Below are positions 21,194 through 30,930 of a DNA stretch of 64,000 nucleotides, piece after piece. Each line of letters opens with the position of its first letter. Position 1 is the first letter of the stretch. Below the pieces are notes generated by a model. That model was not told the DNA's origin. It worked only from the letters and a program-made list of their open reading frames with translations, and made no database searches. Origin of the DNA: Magnaporthiopsis rhizophila (taxonomy: Eukaryota; Ascomycota; Sordariomycetes; Magnaporthales; Magnaporthaceae); the NCBI GenBank assembly GCA_003049465.1, contig PYSS01000011.1, positions 186,001-250,000 of the forward strand, read 5' to 3'. The translations under genes were made by a program, and so were the position numbers.

Positions 21194-24101
21194 CCTAGAT
21201 CCGGACGCAGGTCCAGGAGCTTTCCAGGCAGAAGGGCTTGAAGGCTTGGTGTCTATCTCTCGAGGGTGTTCTGGCCCCCGCGCACAAAAGACTCCAAGCA
21301 TCCTCGGCACCGGCCGATCGCCAGCTGCAAGCTCTGCTTCCCAAACTGCTCCGTCTGCTGGATGGTCTCGTTCGGGTACGCACGTCCCTGTCTATGTATG
21401 CGGTTGAGTTAAGCTACGACAGCCCCGCTGACGAGCAGCGTTCGCGGCCCGCGCCGGCTTGAATCCACAGCGGCACTGGCCGGGGGAAAAATGGTCCCAA
21501 CCCCGTGACCTCGAACTCGACTCGTACCAAGGCCTCCAGAGCTTGCGCAAGGGCACACCTGACGCCAAAGTCGCCGTTGACCAGAGCATTCGAGAGCTCT
21601 CCCGCCCCGTCAACAGAAAAAATTAGGATAGGCTCTACACAACCTTGGAGAGCGTGGCCCAAATCGAGGAGCCGGCCGACCCCAATCTCGGAGACGTGAA
21701 ATGCAAAGCCGAGTCGAACGACTACCAGGCGCACATCAGCCGATTCTACTCCGTGCTGTCACGGCATTGCGTCTGCGTGCAAGACGAAACCAAGACGAGG
21801 ATCTCGGCAAATCTGAGGCTAAACAACGATGACTGCAAGGTGGAGAGCGGCGGTGACACGGCCATGTTTGGTCTGCTGTTTTTGGGCCATCCGCACCAGG
21901 ACCAGACATCGGATGCTTGCCAGTGGGAAGACACCCTCGTCCAAGTAGCTCGCGAAACAAGAGTCAGGATGGCCGACGGTGGCCCAAGTTGCAGCAGCCG
22001 GACGGAGCATCATCTCTCGTCTTCCGACTTCTGCGGCCTTATTTCAGGCCTAGCTCTTGGCCGGCTGCAGCTCGAGGTCAACAACGGATCTCTGGTCCCA
22101 CGCGGCGCCATGGACCCGGAGCGGGTGTACGTCGTGCGATCACCAAGCCTGTCACTGGCGAGCGTGCTTTCCGTTTCACCCCCGCTGACAGCAAAGCCGA
22201 GGCTGCGGCTTTGCTACGAGCTGGCCAAGGCCGTATGGCAGTTTTACAACTCGAGCTGGATGAAGCAGGTCTGGACCAAGGAGACTGTTCATTTCAATAC
22301 TAACCCCGAGTTCCACCTCCATCATCATGATACCAAGAGCAAGCAGCTTCGGGAATTTGTGAGTTAGAGGCTCTCGGTATCCGGTACTGTGGGGGGTTTT
22401 CTCGGCGAAATGGACTAGGAGCAAGGGATCATCCGCGTAGATGCCATCGGCATCTTTGCTCAGGGGCCGCTGGAACATGAAGATATTTTCGAGCCCGAGT
22501 GGCTCGATCCTTCGGGTGTTCCACTAACCAACGTGGATCACCTTGCGGCTCTAAAACTGTTCCAAGACGAGGAGCGCTGGACGAATCAAGACACCTTTGA
22601 CGCGCTCAAGTCCGCGATCGAGGTGTGCCTGAAGCCGGCGCTGTGGCGGACTTCGGAAGATGACAAGATGGCCCATAGGGATGCTGTTCACGAGAAGGTC
22701 GTGGCTCCGCTCCAGCTTCTGTGGGAAGGCACTTACGCCAAGTCGCCCCATGTGAGAGGCATACGGAAGGAAGAACTGAAGTTGTCGGAAGCCTCTTCCC
22801 AGCAATTTACACAACCCGAGGAGGACCAGCGGCCGAGCCCCGGGGAGACTCCATTATCAACCGCCCTACCTTCCCCGTAAGTCTTTGAACCCCAACCGGC
22901 GCCATGCCAACATCGCCGCCCGAATCTACACACACACACACACTAACCCCATCCAACAAGCGGTCGGCAGTCATGTACAATCCCGAAGAACGGATGCAGG
23001 CGTGAGAAAGCCGTAGACCGAGGGTATGTCCGCCATGACACAGACCCAAATGGCGACCCTTTTTCGGGCAATGCCAACGTTACAGGCGTCGGATTTGATC
23101 TAACAACGGTGCCAAGCGAGAGCAAATTCTCCTCGAGCAAGTGGTTCGAACACCTTAGGACTTTTAACGAAGCCCTGAGGATTAAAGACAAGAGCAGGGA
23201 CGAATCGACTCCCCCGTCCCGAGTCGCTATCATCGATACCGGGGTCTGCCCCACCTTGCAGGGCACCGACTTCGTGAAGGAGTACCGCGACTTCGTTGAT
23301 GACAAGCACGGCTCGTGCCAAGATAGCAAACAGGGAGGAGACAACCACGGCACAAATGCGTGCCGCCTCCTCAAGTTCGTCTACGCCGCGGCCGAAGTCT
23401 ACGTCGCCCGCGTCTGGGACAAAGGCGGCGAATACACCGACGACACCCCGGTTCGCATGGCCCAGGCCATCGATTACGCATTTTCAACCTGGGGCGTCGA
23501 CGTCATCGTGATCCCCTCGGGCTTCTACCAGGAGCACGACTGCATACGAGACGCCATCTGCCGCGCCGGCGACAAGGGCGTCCTGGTGTTCGCCGCGGCC
23601 TCCAACGACGGAGGCCTCAACCGCGTGACGTTCCCCGCGAACCTGCACTCGGCGGGCAAGCTGTTTTGCATGTTTGCCACCACGCCGGGGAACAGGGCGG
23701 CGCTGGTTGACTTCAACCCCATGGCGCCCGACCCTGGGAGGCCGGGGAACAGCTTCGCGACCATCGGCGCCGACATATGCCTGCCCAACGTGCCGGGACT
23801 GCTGTCCGGGACGAGCTACTCGGCAGTCGTCGCGGGGGCGATCGCCGCGCAGCTGCTGGACTTCCCGAGGCAGAAGGACGTGCGGGACAGTATCAGGAAC
23901 AGTCTGTGGTTGAGGCGGGTCGAGGGGATGAGCGCCGTGCTCGCTGCCCTGTCCAGGCCGGACGGCGGGTACCGCTGCCTCGCGCCGTGGCAGGTGCTGT
24001 CGTATGTGGACGACGAGGTGCCCTGGGCCGACAGAATAAGATCGCGGAGGGAGCAGCTTTGCGAAACGCTGTCGGTTGCGTTGACGAGCACCTACTCCTA
24101 G
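21145..24101 (+). CDS. DUF7580-like/subtilisin (S8) protease, HET-Q2 type; N-terminal part disrupted
   Basis: From a good ATG context at 21145 the reading runs through an N-terminal helical region, but meets TAG at 21196 and, after an unresolved junction near 21376-21438, TAG at 21624. From 21627 the frame is clean: exon to 22358, a 60-bp intron (22359-22418), exon to 22876, an 84-bp intron (22877-22960), exon to 24101. The middle part (SLSLASVLS, LCYELAKAVWQFYNSSWM, VHFN) matches the fungal DUF7580 domain. The C-terminal third is a peptidase S8 domain with an intact triad: Asp in AIIDTG (23235), His in DNHGTNA (23346), Ser in SGTSYSA (23814). The oxyanion Asn lies in AAASNDG (23604). There is no signal peptide, fitting a cytosolic regulator. 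Placement behind the gasdermin-like gene suggests it cleaves that protein, as HET-Q2 does HET-Q1. The stops could be decay, RIP or sequencing error. Confidence 0.72.
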
Positions 24102-24195
24102 ACGGACGCTCAGCTTATTGGTCGCTATTGTTTATACCCAGATATTTAGTAAACCTGTGCAAAAACACGGGAGCAAACGACAGAGGCAAAATTAT

Positions 24196-24400
24196 AAGAT
24201 CACACTGCGGGTGGACGGGCGTGCGTACCGTGATGTTCATGAAGCAGGGCTCTGTGCAAGGTTATAAGGGCTTGCCATTGGTCGTCCTTTAACTTGCTGG
24301 GGTCCTGGTTATCCTGTAACGATGTTTGGGCCGTATCGGCCTCTATGCATTGAGACTCAACCATGACGAGACTAGGGAGGTGCCGAGACATATCAGTACC
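24196..24400 (-). pseudogene. inverted fragment of an Est1-like paralogue
   Basis: Read on the minus strand, about 46 residues (VMVESQCIEADTAQTS through QWQALITLHRALLHEHH) align without gaps to the N-terminal core of the Est1-like gene at 25634-27501 on the plus strand. The identity is partial, roughly 60 to 65 percent by eye. The match ends abruptly after HEHH, where family members continue with DFFLASQHP, and a stop follows. It therefore looks like a relic of a diverged paralogue, not a recent local inversion of the neighbour. Confidence 0.72.
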
Positions 24401-24859
24401 AGCCACACCGGGCGAACCTCGCCCTCACGTGAGGGGAGTGGATAGGAGCAGGGGCTTAACTGGCATAAAGGCCCTCTGGACCCCGGACCCCGCGTGGCTG
24501 CCCACACGCACGACGAAGAAAAACCACAAACCCGGAGATCCCTTTGACTTCGGCGATCAGCTGCTTGTAAGTGGACTCATCGGCGCTCGAACTAGGTACC
24601 TATCTATCTACCGTGGCGGAAAAGGGGAATTTGTGGCCACTGTGCTTAGAAGCAAATACAACAAGACCACGGATACAACAAGCCCGTCCCTCCAGTCATG
24701 GTCATGTCACGACGTCAAGGGAAGTTTTTCTCTATCTTATTGCTGTCCAAGCTTTTCGCGATAGCCAGGAAAGACACCAAATACTACCGTCATCAGATCC
24801 GTACGTTCGACGTCACAGAGTTGGACGGCAATTGACAAATGGACAACATATCGATTTAC

Positions 24860-24882
24860 AAAAAAAAAAAAAAAAAAAAAAA
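24860..24882. repeat. poly-A tract
   Basis: An uninterrupted run of 23 A on the plus strand in an intergenic region. One of several 23-28 bp A/T runs in the window. Confidence 0.9.
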
Positions 24883-25471
24883 CATGTAAGACGGATGGAT
24901 GCCCGATCATTCCAAACAGCGTCCATTCCGCCATTAATCAAATTGCATTGCCCGCCGGACTTGGACTGATTGTTGCATCACCATCAGGAACTCGAATCCA
25001 ATCCCGATACCAAAAGCACAGCTCGTGACGCCCTCCCCACCACCATGCCTATGTGGGATGATGAGCTGCAGACAGGAGGACAAGGGATGGTTGTGACGGC
25101 CGTGGGAAGGGTGCTGCGGCCCCAGCAAGCTGTTAAGATCCAATCAGCAGCTGGCCCTTCCATCACTGCAGTATCACCCAGGGCTTGTTAACCCAACTTG
25201 GCTAGCCTGGCGGGAGCAATTGGAAAGCGACTCGATTCGGTCCCGTCCGCGGACCTATATATTGCCAGGAGCTTTATTTTGCAGCATTTTGCTACCCAGC
25301 CATTTCCGCTGACCCATGTCATCATCCTCCTCACCAACATCGCCGACAAGACGCTGTTGCATTCTCATGGTTATTTTCCGCAGCAGTCACGAAAAACAAA
25401 AGAATCTTTTCATGTAATTCACCCCGGCTCTGCATATTGTTTATTTGTCCGTTCTTTTGTCTCGATTTCCA

Positions 25472-25496
25472 AAAAAAAAAAAAAAAAAAAAAAAAA
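25472..25496. repeat. poly-A tract
   Basis: An uninterrupted run of 25 A on the plus strand, about 140 bp upstream of the Est1-like start codon. Confidence 0.9.
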
Positions 25497-25633
25497 CTAA
25501 CAAGCATCCCACAAGACAATTTCAAGGACTCGACCAGGGAAACACAAGCAGACAACGTAGCACCCATCGCCCAGAAAGTACGCTACGGTTAGACCTTTTC
25601 CCCCGGAAGCGCTCCGATAATACCTGGATCAAC

Positions 25634-27501
25634 ATGACGACTAGTAAGGAATACTCCTCATTTCGCTCACTTTTATTTACGATAGATCAAGCGTGTGAAG
25701 CTATTTGATAGCAGCAGCTACAAAATCTGTAAACCCCAACGTGGCTGGTTATGAAAAACCCAATGTTTTTGCACATGCTAACGTCGACTATATGCGTTAG
25801 ATGGGAGGAACAGCCGTTGGCTCGAGTTCGAAACCCGACCGATCTCCCAAGAACAGCTTATTGCCGAGGTTAAGGGCATTTATACTGGGTTTGTTATGGT
25901 TGAGAGCAGGTGCATCGAGGTGGACATGATGCAGACGTCGCTCAACGGCAACCAGGATTCGCCCAGGTTGACGGATGATAAGTGGCAAGCACTGGTGTCA
26001 CTCCACCGCTCCCTGCTTCAGGAGCATCACGACTTTTTCCTTGCGTCGCAGCATCCTTTGGCCGGACATGCCTTGCGCAAGCTGGCGTCCAAGTACGCCA
26101 TGCCAGCAAGGATGTGGCGGCATGGCATCCACTCCTTCCAGGAACTGCTCCGGCACCGGTTGCCGGGATCTACCGAGTACATGCTGTCCTTCATCTACCT
26201 GGCGTACAGTATGATGGCCCTGCTTTACGAGACGGTGCCTGCTTTCGAGGACACATGGATCGAGTGCCTGGGGGATCTATCACGATATAGGTATGTTTGT
26301 CCCTTGTCCCCCGCCCGGAAACCCGCCCCTTGGAGCAAGCAGAGAATACGAGTGGCCCTAGTCTCTTTGTCTGTCTCCCAAAGTCCTGACTGACAGCTCG
26401 TCTAGAATGGCCATCGAGGACGATGATGTCCGTGACAGGAGCGTCTGGACGGCGGTCTCTCGAAGCTGGTACAGCAAGGCCTCAGATAAGTCCCCCAACA
26501 CGGGTAGACTGCACCATCACCTTGCCAGTCTAGCCAGGCCTAATACCGGGGCCCAGCTCTTCCATCATCACCTGAGGAGCTTGGCCACTGCTGTCCCGCT
26601 CAAGAGCGCCCGTCAGAATATTCTCACGCTCTTCGAGCCCGCCATACCCGGCATTGCTCGTCATCCAGCCAGAGGTACCCGCCATGGAGAACCACGAGCC
26701 GACATCACCCCTTCAGTCGGTTTGAACGCACGTCACCAATTCCCCTTCGACTCCAGACACCATGATCCAAGCGAATGGTATAATCCGCCTCTTTTTGCAG
26801 ACACACCCTCAAGTCGTCTCCTGCCCGAAGACTCCGCGTTGCGAGGACTCGTATGGATCGAATACTTCTGCTCGGCCGTACACAGGGATCTGCTCTCTAT
26901 GGATGCCTTGGATTCCTCTGGGCCCGACATCTTCAGCTCGGACCATATATTTCAGCGGGGCTAGATGGCCAGCTGCATCGGGCTCGCGCTGTCCCGCGCA
27001 GCGATACGAGGGTCACAAAAACTTCTGCACAGCCCCAAGAGACTGCACCCACTGATCCTCGCGGCGCTCCTCCTGCCGCCGGTGACCCACGCGCTGGCCG
27101 CGCCGTGGACCTGGCAGCACACCGAGAACGCCCTGAACGTCCTGTGCGGCACCGTGGCCGGCGGTTCGGCCCTCGGCGTCGTTGCCCTTCGCGCATACGG
27201 CGGGCCGGACGTCGACGCGAAGTGGCCGATCCTGGCGTACTCGTGCTGGGCCGTCTCCTTCACCGCCGCCGTCGTCGAGGCGCTGCTCAAGGAGTCCGTC
27301 CGGGGGCGACGCAAGGCTTTTGTGTGCACAACCTTCCTGCTCGCGGCCCACATCTACGGCTCCCTGGTCGGCCAGGGCTCGCCGTCCTCTGCCTGCAATC
27401 TCGCAACGTTTGTTCCGGCAGCCCTGGTCACCAGCTTGTATGTGACGAGCGTGCTGATCGACTCCTGGCGGGAGATTATGCTGGCCATCCTGGGTCTTTA
27501 A
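25634..27501 (+). CDS. Est1-like DNA/RNA-binding domain protein, split by an in-frame TAG
   Basis: Exons: 25634-25643 (three codons plus one base), 25801-26290, 26406-27501, with GTAAGG and GTATGT donors and consistent phases. The core matches the fungal family with an Est1-type DNA/RNA-binding domain: RPISQEQLIAEVKGIY, then LASKYAMPARMWRHGIHSF, YLAYSMMALLYETVPAFEDT, MAIEDDDVRDR and WYSKASDKSPNTGRL. Members descend from the Est1/SMG6 superfamily, but this large fungal subgroup has no settled function. A TAG at 26962-26964 would end the protein at 352 residues. The same frame continues for 178 residues with several hydrophobic segments (HPLILAALLLPPVTHALA, FVPAALVTSLYVTSVLI) and ends at 27501. 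That suggests one gene of about 531 codons with a nonsense change, or two products. A short inverted relative lies 1.2 kb upstream. Confidence 0.75.
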
Positions 27502-28715
27502 GAATCGGGGCTGCGTTCTGTATTTGGCTTTTTTTTTTGTCTCTTTTTTTTATGACGCTTTCTTTGCCACCTTCCGACTAGAGGAGGCGGATTTTAGGTT
27601 GCGTATTTTATATTTTCGGACACACCCCTATGTTCGTTGGATCGGCCCACGCCGAAGCAACCCTCTCTTTACGGGTCGTGCAGGCCTCATCTGCGTTACT
27701 GCATAGTTTGTTCCGTAGTTACCAACGGCACTGGGAAGGGAAAGATCTGTATTGTAAGCTAGGAAAAGTGCCTCTAGGGCGTAGTCGGAAGGTTCGCAAT
27801 ATGCGCCTCAAAGGGCGTGCCTGCGGCGCAAACCTACCGTTAATGCAGTATTGCTGTTCTGTATTCACAACGCCATCACGAGAAAAGACATGGAATCTGA
27901 CCCAGACCTCGCCTTCATGAACAGATTAAAGAGAGTAGCCGTTCCTCCACCCTCTACGCTATCTTGTTTCAACCGCCAAGATAGTACAAGGCGCCGAAGA
28001 AATGTTTAGGTGCGTCCGTTAGGCTTACTCAGCGTGTCCACCGTGCCGGAGGTGAAAACGCTCTGCCACGGCGGATGCCAACCAGGATAATGTTCGGTTG
28101 TGACAATTCGAGGCGTTTGTGCATGGCGGCGGCATGGGCGAGGGGCATCGGGGAGCATGTTGACGGCGATCTGTTGGTGACTGTTGGCTGCCATACATCA
28201 AGAAATTGTCTGGAAACGGAATCTCGCTATTGGAGAAGAAACGCTAAGAAATCTAAGGGAGAAAGTAGAATTCCGGGCAGACCATGGAGAAGAGCGGGCA
28301 GGTAGGGCTGTGGCCTGAGGTTAAAGACGTCCTGCCCTCACTGGTTTGACTAGGGGAGAGTGGATGGGATCCCGTATGTTCCAGTGGGTGTGATTATATG
28401 TACACGTCTTCCTAATCAGCACTCAGGTAGGGATATCTCAAGTTCCTGCTAATGGCGTTGCTAGTTCTTCATTCTAAGCAAATCGGCGCTCGGCCGAGAG
28501 AGGGGTATATGAACAAAAACAAGAACGAACAAAAGGAAAACTTCAGAAAAGCAGAACATGCCAGGCTATGCAAAACGACAGAAAACAAAACCCAAAAGCG
28601 CCTCCGGTAATAAACAAACGATGCTATATGCCATGATTAAAATACGCCAGCGATTAAAAGATCTGCTATTGCGACTGGACGCAAGGTGAAGAAAAAGATT
28701 GGTGTTCTGCTACTG
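27502..28715. other. convergent intergenic region
   Basis: About 1.2 kb between the 3' ends of the Est1-like gene and the surface-protein gene. I see no coding region, tRNA or repeat in it. Confidence 0.5.
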
Positions 28716-30092
28716 TTATGCCCGACGTTCAGGCGTGGCGAATGCTGCAGGGGGCACAAACTTGGCCCCATAGCGAGGATCGGGAAAGTCGGCCTGGCGC
28801 ATCAGAGCGGTAAACGTGGTCTCGGTCGAGGCCCTCCGGCCAGCACCACCACCCTTGCCGCCATTACCGTCCGCCCTGCCCACCGGCGCCGGCCGACCGC
28901 CATCCACATACACGTCGATGCTCTCGGTGCTGGGCTGGCGCATCGGCGGCGTCGAGGGCGGCGATATGCCACCGTAGCCACCGGAGCGCATGCCCCGGAT
29001 CGGAGGGATCTGGGGTGCGGCGGCGGTGCGGCCGGTCAGGGTGCGGGCGGGCGACGGTGCGGGGTACTGGTGATAGTTCTGGCCCACCGTGGCGCCGGCC
29101 TGGGCGAAGGGGACGCGGTCGGACGCGCCGCCGTAGCTGTGCGACGAGATGGAGCCCTTGCGGTTGAAGTCGGTGCGCATGGCACCCGACGTCATCTCCG
29201 AGGGGATCGGGTGCGAGATGGCGTTCCCGTAGGCCATGACTGATGTGCCATCGCTTCGCGGCGAGGCGACGGCCGCCTCTGCGCCGGCGTTCTTCTTCTT
29301 CCGGCGATAACAGAAGAAGATGCCGATGGCCACAACTATGAGGAACATGAGGGCACCGACCACGCCGCCGATAATGGACGGGGTCGCCGAGCTGCCTGGC
29401 GGTGGAGGGGTACCGTCCACGTTTTCGGCGCTCCCTGGAATGGCCGTGGCCGACGGGTTGGCGTTTGTGGTTGAGGCGGTGGCGCCGGCGCCGCCCGTGG
29501 TGCCTGATGAGGGCGCAGTTGTCGTAGGCTTAGATGCCGTCGGGTTTGTGGAAGTGGCCGGCCCAGAGGCCGGCGAGGTGGTGCTAATAGCTCCCGCCCT
29601 GCCTGACGTCGTCGGCGCCGGTCTCGAGGACGACGACTGTTTGGCCGGCCCCGGTGGCATGTCCTGGTTGGCGTCGGCGACGCATATCTTGTCGGAGCAC
29701 GTGTAGCCAAAGGGACAGCAGCCGTTGTCACAAGTGGCCAGCTCGACATTGAACACGTTCGTCTTGACGACAGACTCTGGGTGAGATGCGGGGTTCTGCA
29801 GCTTCACATCGCACGAGATGGGCTTGATCCTGGCGCAGTTGTCGCCTTGGGGGCAGCACAGGACCGTGGTCCCGCCGGCGAGCATCACGCACGCATCTGA
29901 GGCGCTGCAGCAGAAGCCGGCCGGAACCCCGGAGCCTGGGCATTGCCTGTGGCCCGAGATGCCGCACGTGTTTTGCCTTTCGAGGAGGAACAGCGATCGT
30001 GCGGGAATGTATGATGCTGCGGTCGAGGCCGCGTAAACGGCGATGGCGAGGGCCGTCCGCATGGCGAGCCTCGGACGACGGGTCTCTGGCAT
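28716..30092 (-). CDS. single-pass membrane protein with Cys-rich ectodomain and disordered cytosolic tail
   Basis: Intronless, 458 residues. A signal peptide begins at the second Met (residue 11, MRTALAIAVYAASTAAS). The ectodomain from about 40 to 140 has some 14 Cys in pairs and clusters (CCSASDAC, VLCCPQGDNC, CDNGCCPFGYTC). A Ser/Thr/Pro-rich stalk (about 150-235), probably O-glycosylated, follows. Residues about 238-262 (IIGGVVGALMFLIVVAIG) form one membrane helix with RRKKK on its inner face. The 195-residue tail is Pro/Ser-rich. The layout recalls fungal cell-wall sensors and other Mid2-like surface proteins, but the Cys pattern is not WSC. A sensor or adhesion role at the plasma membrane is inference. 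The start at 30092 is chosen as the first ATG of the open frame close to the signal peptide; the frame upstream reads through as leader. Confidence 0.82.
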   Translation of the reverse strand: MPETRRPRLAMRTALAIAVYAASTAASYIPARSLFLLERQNTCGISGHRQCPGSGVPAGFCCSASDACVMLAGGTTVLCCPQGDNCARIKPISCDVKLQNPASHPESVVKTNVFNVELATCDNGCCPFGYTCSDKICVADANQDMPPGPAKQSSSSRPAPTTSGRAGAISTTSPASGPATSTNPTASKPTTTAPSSGTTGGAGATASTTNANPSATAIPGSAENVDGTPPPPGSSATPSIIGGVVGALMFLIVVAIGIFFCYRRKKKNAGAEAAVASPRSDGTSVMAYGNAISHPIPSEMTSGAMRTDFNRKGSISSHSYGGASDRVPFAQAGATVGQNYHQYPAPSPARTLTGRTAAAPQIPPIRGMRSGGYGGISPPSTPPMRQPSTESIDVYVDGGRPAPVGRADGNGGKGGGAGRRASTETTFTALMRQADFPDPRYGAKFVPPAAFATPERRA

Positions 30093-30891
30093 GGCACCCT
30101 GGGGGTATATGTGTGGTCGTCGACGTTCGTCCGCCGAAGGTTCCAATGGCGGAGGAGAAGAGCGATGAGTCTGGACGTGAAGAAAAGAGGTATGTACAGC
30201 CGAGGATCGTTCCTCTTGTACCACTGCCTTGCTCTGATCTTTTTTTGATGCTTCGATTTCGATCAAAGAAGAAGACCAGAAGAGACGAAACCAGGGAAAA
30301 GGGGGTGGGTAAATACTGTGAGTCTTTGCGAGGCAGCCACAGGTACAAATACGTCGGCCTGATTCACAGAACAAACAACGGGGTGCCTGTGAATGAACAG
30401 GGGATAGTGAAGAAGAAAGAAGTTGTGGCGAGGAAGAACAATGAATAAGTGTCGAGACAATGGCGAAGCACAATGAAGCGCACACAACGCTAGGCAAACA
30501 CGCGTATGGTGGGAGAAGTAGGTCGGGCAGAACAAGGCCACGACGATGTAAAGGCCTAAGTATGGATGGCTACCCGTAGTACCGGGCTGAGTCTCGGAAG
30601 GACGACGGAAGCCCGAGAATGCGCCGGCTTCCGGCTCTATCTTTGCTACCTCTCCTGACAAATAGAAGCAACTAGGCAGCGCACAAGATCGACCCACGTC
30701 GAACAAGTCGGCGCCTGAGCCCCAGACAACAGGGCAGCAAAGTCGTGGCCGCTGCCGAGGAGGCCCGCGGTCCAACAGATCGATCCGCAGCTGCAGGTTC
30801 GGCGGCAACAGAAAGTAGCAGCCCGACTGAGGCTCTGGACGTACCGCACATTTGATGCGGCGAGCAGGACCATCGCGGCTGTTCGGCCAGC

Positions 30892-30930
30892 CATGACATG
30901 ACATGGCATGGCATGGCACGGCATGGCATG
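30892..30930. repeat. GGCAT-type tandem repeat
   Basis: About seven imperfect 5-bp units (CATGA, CATGG, CACGG variants) in non-coding sequence. Confidence 0.85.

Larger units (their letters stand above)
24102..25633. other. intergenic region with homopolymers and a gene remnant
   Basis: About 1.5 kb between the protease gene and the Est1-like gene. It contains an inverted Est1-like fragment at 24196-24400 and two long poly-A runs (24860-24882 and 25472-25496). No complete gene is seen. Confidence 0.55.

Noticed and set aside
24860..25496. Segment between two poly-A runs as a retroelement insertion
   Set aside because: No reverse transcriptase, no RNA polymerase III box pattern and no target-site duplication could be seen.
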